Source: Nemertoderma westbladi
Lineage: Eukaryota; Xenacoelomorpha; Nemertodermatida; Nemertodermatidae
Reading direction: 5' to 3'
DNA length: 28,949 nucleotides
Assembly (NCBI GenBank): GCA_032718475.1
Contig: JAUCBJ010007535.1
Span: forward strand, 1-28,949
Position numbers and translations under genes: made by a program. This document shows, one piece after another, positions 18,604 to 28,363 of this stretch (its first letter is position 1; the number at the start of each line of letters is the position of its first letter). The notes beneath the pieces were generated by a model. That model ran no database searches and was not told the DNA's origin. It saw only the letters and a list, made by a program, of their open reading frames with translations.

Positions 18604-20795
18604 GCACGTGCAGATGATATATGAATATGTGTGGGAGATTTGATAACTGCATACGGAACAGACACCATCATTAAATAAAACACCACCCCCATAAGAGATA
18701 ACTGTCAAGTTTCAACTTTAGGCAGATTGTAAATAACAAAATTTCCAGAAAATGATCACTTTCAGATCCACCCTCTACCTGCGGACTGGTGAAATGCAGA
18801 TGGCGCTGCAGTTTGGTAAAGATGGGGTTTATGGTGAAGTAAAATGACTGCCTTTCAAGTTTCAGCTTAAACAGATTGTAAATAACAAAATTGGTGTAGA
18901 TTTCCACATTTAGACATTTCACCCTCTAGCAGTAGACTGAAGAACTGTAGACGACTCTGGGACTCCGTAAAGATACAGAATATGCTGTAGTAGATTCCTG
19001 CCAAGTTCCAGCTCAATAGGATTAAAAAGAACCAAATGGGATGAGGTGTTCACTATCAGATATTTCGCCCTCTAGCGGCAGATACGGACTGTATAGAACT
19101 CTGTGACTCCGTAAAGGTACAGCCTATGCTGCAGTAGAAGCCTACCAAGTTTCAGTCTAAACCGTTAGTAAATAACAAAGTTGAAGAAGATGTTAACTTT
19201 CAGACATTTCACCCTCTAGCGGTAGACTGGGGAAGTGAATAGGATTCTGCAACCCCGTAAAGATACAGCCTATGATGTAGTAGATACCAACCAAGTTTCA
19301 GCTCAAAATGATTAAAAAGAACCAAATGGGATGAGGTTTTCACTATCAGACAATTCGCCCTCTAGCGGCTGACTGTGGAACTGTAGATGACTCTACTACT
19401 CCGCAAAGATATAGCCTATGCTATAGTAGATGCCTACCAAGTTTCAGTCTAAAAGGATTGTAAATAACAAAGTTGGAGGAGATGTTAACTTTCATACATT
19501 TCGCCCTCTAGCGGCAGACGCGGGTAATGTAGACAACTCTGCGCGACTCAGTAAAGATATAGCCTATGCTGTAGTAGATGCCTACCAAGTTCAGTCTAAA
19601 TGGATTATAAATAACAAAGTTGGAGAAGATGTTAACTTTCAGACATTTCGCCCTCTAGCGGTAGACTGGGGAATTGTAGACGACTCTGCGACTCAGTAAA
19701 GATACAGCCTTTGCTGTAGTAGATGCCTACCAAGTTTCAGTCTAAACGGATTGTAAATAACAAAGTTGGAGAAGATGTTAACTCTCAGACATTTAGCCCT
19801 CTAACGGTAGACTGGGGAACTGTGGACAACTCCGGAAATATACTGGTGGAAACTCAGAGACTCCGGAAATATACAGCCTATGCTGCAGTATATAGCTACC
19901 AAGTTTCAGCACAAAAGCATTAAAAACAACCCAATGAGATCAGGTTTTCACTATCGGACAATTCGCCCTCTAGCGGCAGACGGGGGAACTTCAGACGGCT
20001 CTGAGTATTACGTTGCAACGAGTTAGGGCGAGACCTATCTAACGAGCTATAGTAAGCGAGATTTCATGGAGATTAGATATAATATTAGATAAAATAATAA
20101 TACAGTAAGTATAGGCCTACAGAAATAATTATTTTACTTTTAATATTCATAACAGTAAAACAAAAATGTTATAACCCTCTCCTTCCATGCAGCCAATGAT
20201 TGAGAAAGCAGAATTACTCGTGAGCAATTCGCAATAGACAACCCAAACCCACCCCAATCAACACTCCAGCCTGCTTGCTCCTTATCTGTGCCCAGCCAGC
20301 TAGCTGCGAGTTCAATAATTACCTTAACGTTGCTATGATACAGAAAAAAATCCTTCCCTATTCAATAAGAATAGGCCAATTCGATCGTGCTTGGCGAGTA
20401 TGACATATTTATACACTATTTGCCCATTTAATCAATAAATAATCATACATATTTATATTAAACACTCGAATAAAATAAAAACTTTGTGAGAATGGGACAC
20501 GGCGAATCTACCCATGTTAATTTTATACCAGGTGGGATAAATGTTAGCCCTCTAAAACATTAATTACCGATAGAAGAACCGAAATAATTCGATAAATTTC
20601 GCCCGAAAATCACGAAAATCGCCCAGCGGCAGACGGGCGAACTTCCGACGGCTCTGAGTATTACGTTGCAACGAGTTAGGGCGAGACCTTTCTAACGAGA
20701 TATAGCAAGCGAGATTTCATCGAGATGGGTTCGATTGTATAGCCGATGACAAACACACAGACAGACAATCGATATTTATATATATAGATATATAG
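18564..20795 (+). mobile_element. Helentron/pearl-like tandem-repeat element, unit 4
   Basis: Same order as unit 3: hairpin, shared 5' region, core monomers (markers near 18920, 19065, 19210, 19357, 19503, 19650, 19796 and 19962), 110-bp repeat, 550-bp insert, 110-bp repeat (about 20621-20730), short (CAGA)-like tract (20747-20767) and tatttatatatatagatat. It lacks the extra 438-bp block of unit 3. It carries a small local duplication near 19820-19880 (actccggaaatata twice). Block B follows at once. Confidence 0.75.
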
Positions 20796-21050
20796 ATAAA
20801 TTATACATAATATAATAATATTGGTTATTTATATAGCGCTTTTCTACGCTCAGCATACTCAAAGCGCTTTTATTATCATTACCCCCAGCAAAGCCAGGTT
20901 CCCATTATACCGCTGGGTTGACGTAGGCACTAATGTCTAAAGTGTCTTGCCTAGGGACACAACAGTGCGAAATTTATACAGCCTTTAGTCGGATTCGAAC
21001 TTGCGCCACCAACACTATTGTGTAAGCAGTTCAGGCGCCGTATCCACTCG
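20796..21050 (-). mobile_element. tRNA-derived SINE, copy B
   Basis: Block B counterpart of the SINE at 7110-7364. The B box has one change (complement of ggattcgaact instead of ggattcgaacc). Confidence 0.8.
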
Positions 21051-21093
21051 ATAAAAATCATACAGCTGGAATTTCCAAACACTAATCCATTAA

Positions 21094-21304
21094 GGGTGTA
21101 AACGCCATGCAGATAAACCGACACCCAACGCCAACAACCACTATTAGAGCTAATTAATGTTATTTATTAATTGAGGGAAAGGAACAGGTTACAATGGAAC
21201 TTTATTCCAACCAAAACAATAAACGAGAGTAGAGTCACGAACTTAGGTTACATTTTCATATTTGCTATTGTCGGCTGTCGGTTGTCGGCGTAGCGTTTAC
21301 ACCC
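21094..21304. mobile_element. MITE-like element, copy B
   Basis: Same 12-bp inverted ends (gggtgtaaacgc / gcgtttacaccc) as at 7408-7628. About 10 bp shorter because of an internal difference after acgaa. Confidence 0.55.
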
Positions 21305-21461
21305 AATTATAGTTTATACTGTATAATTTGTTCAAGTGATTTGCTTTAAGAAATGTGTTTTTAATTGACCTACACGTAAATAACTAATTAAAATGCCCCT
21401 TCTCTCCACGCTAATTCCATGTCCCCATAGAAGTCTGAAGGTATGGCGTGCTTGCTATTGC

Positions 21462-21757
21462 CTGGCTGGGAACCAGTCCACCTCACCACTACTCCAGCAA
21501 TGCAATGGTGCTATATTAAACTGGCTGTGAACCAGTCCACCTCACCACTACTCCAGCAATGCAATTGTGCTATATTAAACTGGCTGGGAACCAGTCCACC
21601 TCACCACTACTCCAGCAATGCAATGGTGCTATATTAAACTGGCTGGGAACCAGTCCACCTCACCACTACTCTAGCAATACAATGGTGCTATATTAAACTG
21701 GCTGGGACCAGTCCACCTCACCACTACTCCAGCAATGCAGCAATGGTGCTATATTAA
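21462..21757. repeat. 59-bp minisatellite, five copies (block B)
   Basis: Units start at 21462, 21521, 21580, 21639 and 21698. One unit fewer than block A. Confidence 0.95.
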
Positions 21758-22081
21758 CCATATTAAATCCGGGGGTGGGTGGTCAATATGACCCCCCCCC
21801 CGTGTTTTTTTTGTTATAATTCTGAAACAAACGCAGTTGGGTATCTGAAATTTTAGGACTTTTCCTAAAATTCTATTGTATTCCTAGTCGTGAAAACCGT
21901 TTTCAAAAATATTGGGTAGTTTTCGAGTTATAGCACCATTTTTTAACACTACTTTTGGCACTTTTTTTTGAGACGTTTTTTGAAAATTACATTTCAGTAA
22001 ATATGATTTAAATATGATCTATTTTTGATTTACACCGGTTTTGTGGTGTTAGCAATTGGATATAAATTGATTTAAAAATTT

Positions 22082-22790
22082 CAAACTTGTTTTTTTCCCC
22101 GGGTGCCAAATTTTGGTGCCGCAGCACCAAATTTTGAAATATGTCAATTTTGTAAATTGATTGTTTGACACTTGTTTTTTACGCAATTGGGGTTTTTCGG
22201 GGTTCTGGTTTCGATGGAATATATACGAGTTGCACCAGGCGTATCAAACTTGTATTTTTCGGTGTTGTGTGCAAATTTTGGTGCTAGCACGAAATTTTGA
22301 AAATCCATTCAATAGATAAAATTGCTTGTGACAATTTATTTATTGCGTTTTAGAGGTTCATGGCTGTTCTGAATTCAATGGAATATATAATTATCGAACT
22401 AGACATCTCAAACTTGTATTTTTCGGAAATGGGTGCAAAATATGGTGCGAGCACCAAATTTTGAAATCCATGAAATATATCAATTGATTGTGTCACCTTG
22501 TTTCTTGCGTTATACGTGTTTGTGAGGGTTCTGAATTCAATGGAATCAGTAAAACTTTTCAAACTTGAATTTTTCGGAGGTGGGTGAAAATTGTTGTGCC
22601 AGCACCCAATTTTTGAAAATAAGCAAATTGATCAGTAGATAGTATCATAATGTTTCATGCGTTATACGTGTTTATGAGGGTCCTGAATCCGATGGAATCA
22701 ATAAAAACTGCACTGGACATGGCAAACTTGTACTTTTTGGTGATGGGGACGAAATTTGGTGCTACATTAGCACCAAAATTTGACAAATTA
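22082..22790. repeat. 163-bp diverged repeats with palindromes (block B)
   Basis: Counterpart of 8473-9180 with the same five palindromes; most are unchanged, including the perfect caaattttggtgc/gcaccaaattttg pair. Confidence 0.8.
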
Positions 22791-23218
22791 CGCCGAAAAA
22801 TACAAGTAGCAATGAACTGGCATATTTGAAATGTATTCCATTAGAATCAGCGCCCCAGAAAACCTGAAAATGTGAATTCATAGCATCGTATAAGTGAAAG
22901 TGCTGAGTTACATGTTTTTTTCATTTTTTTCCAACGCAGAGAGGACTAAACAGCCATTTATAGTAATCATATCATTTTTAAATATTTTCCAATGTATTTT
23001 GTGCCCCCGAAAACCTGTATTGAAGAACAATTAGCCGAAAAATGCAATTTTCAAATTTTGTGAAAATTGTGCACTACTTGTAATTTTGGTGCTGCAATAT
23101 AACCACCCCAGTACATTTTTTTTTAATTTTTTTTTGGTCGGATCCAGACTAGTGATACCAGACTAGTGACTAGTGATATTTGTATAACATTTTATAGCCC
23201 GGTACTAATAGGGTTAAA
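22791..23218. other. AT-rich non-coding part of block B
   Basis: Counterpart of 9181-9627, with a visible indel near 22897-22910 relative to block A. No gene seen. Confidence 0.5.
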
Positions 23219-23297
23219 CTGGCTAGGAACCAGTCCACCTCACCACTACTACTCCAGCAATGCAATGGTGCTACTGTATATTAACTGGCTGGGAACC
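23219..23297. repeat. Isolated 59-bp unit (block B)
   Basis: Counterpart of 9628-9706. Confidence 0.85.
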
Positions 23298-23800
23298 TAC
23301 AGTATATCATCTCAAACATTGACTGCGAAAGGAGCCAGACAGGTAACTTATTGTTTATTTCGTAAAATGATTGGCTAGGGTATTTAATGGTAATTCTTTA
23401 GAATTAGCTAAATAATTATGTTGAGGCATTGACATGGTAAATTAATTTATTAATATTTCAGTACCAATACTATCGGCATAAGGAGTTTTACTATTTCTTA
23501 CAAATTGGGTCGCATCACGCCTAAATTATCGTACTTTTAAAACCCCAATTCTCTGTTAATACCTGGGTGTCATCAATCCTTTGTCCTCCTTTGGGTTGGG
23601 GTGGGTGGAGATAAACGTAAACATTTATACAGTATATTAGTAGACCATTGTGGTTACGTAAGTACCGGTAGTTCGGTATAATTTATCGTTATTTCGTATA
23701 GATTGTGATAAGATTTGTAATCCGAGGTTTCATCGGTCTATTTTGATGGTTGAGGGGTTTAGATTGCACATTGCAGATGTTTGGAGTATATTCTAGTTAG
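23298..23800. other. Block B spacer without recognised genes
   Basis: Counterpart of 9707-10205; short ORFs only. Confidence 0.45.
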
Positions 23801-24332
23801 GTCTTGATATCTCCACCTACTGGCTCCAGAAGTCGAGGAAATCATGCCAAGTACCTAACTGATCTAGACTTTGCTGATGACTTAGGAGTACTCTCAGAAT
23901 CATTAGAGGGAGCCCAACGGCTCCTCAGCTCATTAGAACATGCTGCTTCTAATGTTGGTCTTTTTATTAACTCCAGAAAGAGCAAAATTTTGACAGTTAA
24001 CTTTGAAAGTTCTCAGCAAGTCTCTGATCGGAAGAGCATAAGCTCAAAGGATGGTATGCTTGAGCATATGGACGACTTTTGTTACCTGGGATCATGGATC
24101 CGGAAGTCAGGTGAGGACCTTCGAATACGTAAGGGAAAGGCATGGGCAGCCTTGAATAGGCTTTCCAGGATTTGGAAGTCACCGAGAATTAATCGGAAAC
24201 TTAAGGTCCGATTATTTAGAGCAGCCAGTAGTTCCAGTACTCCTCTATGGGAGTCCATGCTGGGCTCTAACTGCTGAGGACACCAAATCTCTGGATGGCA
24301 CATTCACAAGAATGCTACGGAGGGTTCATTGT
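23801..24332 (+). pseudogene. LINE reverse transcriptase, 3' fragment (copy B), frameshifted
   Basis: Same fragment as 10209-10785, with the FADD motif C and GSWIRKSGED segment intact. One extra base near 24226 (gcagccagtagttcc against gcagcagtagttcc in copy A) shifts the frame before the thumb region, and the ORF stops at 24277. Similarity to copy A ends at 24332, about 45 bases earlier than the RT fragment in A. Confidence 0.85.
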
Positions 24333-24335
24333 TGT

Positions 24336-24525
24336 AAAGGCTTTTGCGGATATAACCAGTCATTTTTCTCCGCAATGAACTGTTTAGTTGTTTTAGCGGA
24401 CATAACAAGCCATTTTTCCCGCAAAGTACTGTGTAGGTGTTTTAGCGGACATAAAAAGCCATTTTTTCTGTATGTGTACTTTAGCGGACATAACAAGCCA
24501 TTTTATGCCGCAATACGCCAAATAC
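24336..24525. repeat. Degenerate repeat of about 49 bp, four copies
   Basis: The phrase tttagcggacataacaagccattttt is repeated with changes: gcgga occurs at 24346, 24396, 24445 and 24484, spacing 50, 49 and 39 bp. Copies 1, 2 and 4 also have a cgca/gcaa partner after the T-run, giving a gcgg...ccgc complementarity. It begins right at the edge of block B. Confidence 0.8.
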
Positions 24526-25796
24526 TCTTAATACAGTGTGGTTCAGATGACGAAATCTATCAGCTGATTTTGATGTCGATGTGGAGCTTTCTTAACTCTC
24601 TTTGTTCAGCTCACTCGACCAATCAGAGCGATTTTCATTTTATTTGCACAGAAGCCTACGGGAAATCGCGCAATGCATGACGGTTTTTGTTTACCTTTTC
24701 CTGAGCCCCAAAACATCGGCTTTGGAATTATTCTGAGTTTCAGACTTTAGCCAAACAATCGACGGCTTTGATTATAGGAACGTATAACTGTTATCGCAGC
24801 CCATATCATACTATACATACCTTTCACCGCATTATTTTACTGCTATTTACTGTCGGTTATTGATTGTTATAAGTTGATGGATATGTTGTTATATTTGGAG
24901 AATATCGATAAATAATCATAAAACCCCAATCTTCTTGATATACTGAAGGTAAGAGGGACTAGTTACCTGTAGCAACTGCTACTTACATTATAGTGGTTTT
25001 GGAGTGAATTGAATGCTATTTCATAATCCCTACATGTGTCAGTTACTATTCTCCTTATATATGATCAAATTTAGTGAAGGTCGGCAGATTAGTGTGCAGC
25101 AGTGTGCGGTAGTGTGCATGAGAGTGACAGATAACAAAGCATTTCCTAAAGAATGCGCTTTATACGAAAATCATTAGCCATCCCGTTGTGTTTAGTGTAA
25201 GTCATAACTCTGTTTACATACTTAAAGCGCCACGTCCTAAAGGAACTGTTAATATTTCCCGAAAGTAAATAATATTTGTCAGAGATATTATAGTAACGAG
25301 CAATCGAATAATACAGTAAGTCTACACCGCAATAAGGTCAGAGCCTCCGAATCCAGTCTCCCTTAACTGTGGGTGAATGGTCGCGCATAGGCTGGCTTCG
25401 GCTAATGTAACTTTATATCTTATATGCAACAAATACTTGTTATAGGCTAAAGTCGATTTATAAACTAGAAGACACCTAAAATTAGCGGGTTAAACTGCTA
25501 AAGGTCTAAAAGCGCGAACAATAACAGTTATAGATTTTTCCTTTATTGCACAGTAGACAATAAATACAGTTTACTATTGTTCTGGTAAGAACAATAACAT
25601 TATTCTAGTTTATTTATTGCAACGTAGGCAATAAAGTCGAAAGTACCGGTATCTATTAATTAATGGAATTTTGGGAACTTTATAAATTGCGTAAAAATGG
25701 CAATTTATTAAATTCATTAAAAGGCATGAATTTAAATTGATTCCCTGCAATTTTATTATTTGCTAATTAAATGGACATATTTGGATTCCAGAACAT
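24526..25796. other. Intergenic DNA without recognised genes
   Basis: AT-rich, with short ORFs only. Two copies of a tttattgca...gta(g)(a/g)caataaa motif occur near 25542-25566 and 25613-25636, each an imperfect inverted repeat. A taa/tga-dense sequence rules out long coding frames on either strand. Confidence 0.5.
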
Positions 25797-26084
25797 GTCT
25801 GGGAACACAAGATCTATTGGATAACGCGAAAGCGATATCCATAAATGAAAACATTTATTGATGTAAAATCAACAAGGTACAATATATTGATGTAATAATA
25901 GGTAAAGATATGTTACTCACAATAAGTACAACAGATATAGGAGTGCGGAATGTATAATGTGTAAATCAGCTGTAAGTACATAGTGTAGATTAGTGAACTG
26001 TACTAACCAAACACATTAATTGGCAATATAAGTACTAAAGATATAATTGGCAATATAAGGTCTAATATCATATTATTCTCTACA
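25797..26084 (-). mobile_element. Probable 3' LTR of the right BEL/Pao element
   Basis: On the - strand, a polypurine tract (aagcaagggggcgg, complement of about 26085-26098) is followed at once by tgtagagaat, a plausible LTR start at 26084. An AATAAA signal lies at the complement of about 25854-25859. A plausible end in ...cccagaca is at 25797. That gives an LTR of about 290 bp. The 5' LTR is outside the window, so the ends are not confirmed. A 14-bp direct repeat (attggcaatataag) occurs inside. Confidence 0.45.
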
Positions 26085-26476
26085 CCGCCCCCTTGCTTTG
26101 TATAAAAAGCAACACACATACTGTACTACCATAAATAATAGAAATGGGGCAATGGGCCACGGTTGCTTCTGACAATGTGGGTAACAATAAAAAACAATAA
26201 AGATGTAAATAGTAAATAATACAGAACACAGCAATACGCGATATGTATTTTGTATTATAATATCGCTCATAAATATGCAACCACCACCATTGCAATGCTG
26301 TTTATAATTAATTGAGTTTATAATAAATTAATCATACAAATCTAACACCGTATAAGCACGCTACGGTGTTAATAACGAGTTATGTGAATACAAGAAATAC
26401 AATTTATATATACTACTGTACCTACTGTATATTAACCAACGTCACCCATGCCAAGACAAGATTCGGGTTGTTTGAG
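26085..26476 (-). mobile_element. 3' untranslated region of the right BEL/Pao element
   Basis: Non-coding AT-rich stretch between the polyprotein stop (26477-26479 complement) and the polypurine tract. Short ORFs lack motifs. Confidence 0.5.
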
Positions 26477-28363
26477 TTAAGTTTTGTAAAAACCAAGTAT
26501 TTTGTTTTGTTTAGCGTTGCGGGGATGTTTTGATTGCAGAGTAGACTCAATTTTTTGTTCTACACTTGAATCAGTTCTTGGTTTAATCTTGTCCATGCTA
26601 ATGGTTATATTTTCTAATCCTGTTGGGTTTGGTGGAACTTCCAAGGGGATTAAATGTTTAATAGAGCGAGTCAAATATGTAGCCTCTTTGCCTCTTTTTG
26701 CTATTTTAATTCGTACTGAACGAATTTCACCATCTCTGCTTTCGAATAATTTGTCGACCCTGCAGATTTTCCACAAACAACGGGGTAATTTTTTGTCACA
26801 CAATAAGCAAATGTCGCCTATGGCGGGTTTGATCAAATTCGATTCAGACCGATTATTGGTGCGGTGGCTTTCGCGTAACTCTTTTAAGTAGTGGTCACGC
26901 CAAAATTGCCAAAAGCAATTAGCCGCAATCTCTTGATATTTTTTTCTGTTTTTGAGGGTTTTTGCGGTTATTTCTAAATTTTGGGATTTGACAAACGGGT
27001 GGGGTAATGCACAGAGCCTCTTCCCAACCAGGAAGTGACTTGGAGTAAGGACATCAAAACACTCTGTGTCGTCAGTATGTATATAAGTCAGCGGCCTACT
27101 ATTTACAACTCCTTCACAAGTTACAAGTAAGGTTGCAAATTCGTCATCTGTTAGTACAGCCCGTCCCATTACTTTACGTAGGTTGGATTTTACACTGCCA
27201 ACCAGCCGTTCTATGAAGCCATACGCAGATGGATACCTCTCAACATTGAACTTCCATTCAATTGATAAATTTCCGAATGCGTGTTTAACTGCTTCACTAT
27301 TTAATACTTTATTGTATAACACTAATTCTTGGGATGTTTTTTTAAATGTACTGGCATTGTCACTTAATATCAGTGATGGTATACCCCTACGGCTTATAAA
27401 ACGTTGCAATGCTGATATAAATGACGTCACATGTAAACTTGGGACAAGTTCTAAGTGGATCGCCCTGGTTACTGCACACGTCATTAGGGCGACATAAACT
27501 TTAGTGATACTACCTTGTGGGTCACTAAGTGTACGTGTTACGTTTAGAGGACCGCAGAAATCGATTCCTACATTGGTAAATGGGGATGATTCTTCGGTTA
27601 ATCGTTCTATTGGTAGTGGACTAATGTCAGGTGATTTATATGGCTTACCCTGTATTACTTTGCAACTAATACAGTTTCGTAGCACACGTTTGATGACTTG
27701 GCGACCACGAGGTAACCAATAGTTTTCCCTTAGCTGTGCGAGTGTGGCTCTAACGCGACCATGCATAACCTGTTCGTGGGCAGTGCGAATTATTAATACT
27801 GTATAGTGGTCATTTGCTGGAAGTAATATTGGATTTTGAGAATTCCAAGATAGAAGTGGCGTCTTCGCCCTGCCCTTTGAACGAATAATCCCGCCACAAT
27901 CGATGAACAAATTCAATTGATTTACTAACTTTGGGCACTTACCTTTCCCTTGTGTTAAATATTGGATGATAGGCATGTAATGTTGTGATTGTATATGTTT
28001 TATTAATAACATTTCTGAGGTTTGAATTTCTTTGGTTGTGACTGTATTATCTAGTATAAGTGCGTTACTTGTGCCTTTACCTATTTTTGCTTTCACATTA
28101 GCAATGAATCTTAACACCCATCCCAATATACGAAGTGGTTGAAGTTTTGAACTATATTCCGTATAATCAATAACATTAGATATAGAACAGTTTTGTTGAG
28201 AAATTACAGTGGTAATGGGACACTCTGGCCAGCTTTCCTCTCCACCAGAAAGAAGAAATTTCGGACCATGGAACCACAATTCCGAATTAATCAGTTTTTT
28301 TGTGCTGATTCCTCTTGTAGGAATATCAGCCGGATTATCATGACCTGGGCATAATAGCGCCAT
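26477..28363 (-). CDS. BEL/Pao polyprotein, integrase and DUF5641 part
   Basis: A 628-codon frame. It opens with CPGHDNPADIPTRG (residues 5-18), the segment after RNase H in BEL/Pao. The zinc-binding H2C2 domain is at about 195-235 (HEQVMH then NCISC). The integrase core is at about 260-420: first Asp in GIDFCGPL, second in LSDNAS, Glu in GFIERL about 50 residues later. DUF5641 is at about 495-585 (FWQFWRDHYLKEL, IGDICLLCD, WKICRVDKL). Integrase joins the element's cDNA to host DNA. The segment before the catalytic Glu (YPSAYGF) departs from the APWWGG-like family pattern also seen in the left element, so activity is doubtful. The first residues overlap the preceding frame. It is not an independent gene: it is the downstream part of a frameshifted polyprotein. 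Confidence 0.92.
   Translation of the reverse strand: MALLCPGHDNPADIPTRGISTKKLINSELWFHGPKFLLSGGEESWPECPITTVISQQNCSISNVIDYTEYSSKLQPLRILGWVLRFIANVKAKIGKGTSNALILDNTVTTKEIQTSEMLLIKHIQSQHYMPIIQYLTQGKGKCPKLVNQLNLFIDCGGIIRSKGRAKTPLLSWNSQNPILLPANDHYTVLIIRTAHEQVMHGRVRATLAQLRENYWLPRGRQVIKRVLRNCISCKVIQGKPYKSPDISPLPIERLTEESSPFTNVGIDFCGPLNVTRTLSDPQGSITKVYVALMTCAVTRAIHLELVPSLHVTSFISALQRFISRRGIPSLILSDNASTFKKTSQELVLYNKVLNSEAVKHAFGNLSIEWKFNVERYPSAYGFIERLVGSVKSNLRKVMGRAVLTDDEFATLLVTCEGVVNSRPLTYIHTDDTECFDVLTPSHFLVGKRLCALPHPFVKSQNLEITAKTLKNRKKYQEIAANCFWQFWRDHYLKELRESHRTNNRSESNLIKPAIGDICLLCDKKLPRCLWKICRVDKLFESRDGEIRSVRIKIAKRGKEATYLTRSIKHLIPLEVPPNPTGLENITISMDKIKPRTDSSVEQKIESTLQSKHPRNAKQNKILGFYKT

Larger units (their letters stand above)
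20796..24332. repeat. Duplicated block B (partner 7110-10739)
   Basis: Same order of parts as block A, about 93 bp shorter. It starts at ataaattatacat, directly joined to the 3' terminus of chain unit 4, and stops at gggttcattgt within the RT fragment, where unrelated sequence begins. Confidence 0.95.

Noticed and set aside
11790-19923. Many 60-118-codon ORFs in the Helentron-like array
   Set aside because: They recur with the 146-bp monomer on both strands (for example the FQLKQIVNNK and IVNNKVGGDV types) and match no protein family. They are translations of tandem repeats.
11870-20640. CRISPR-like regular spacing of a short conserved motif
   Set aside because: The whole 146-bp monomer is repeated, not just a 20-40-bp repeat with unique spacers, and the context is eukaryotic.
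24312-24680. 122-codon ORF after block B
   Set aside because: It is composed of the RT fragment end plus translated 49-bp repeats (FSGHNKPF-type), with no domain.
26502-27722. ORFs of 129, 104 and 72 codons on the + strand
   Set aside because: All are antisense shadows of the integrase/DUF5641 frame on the - strand.
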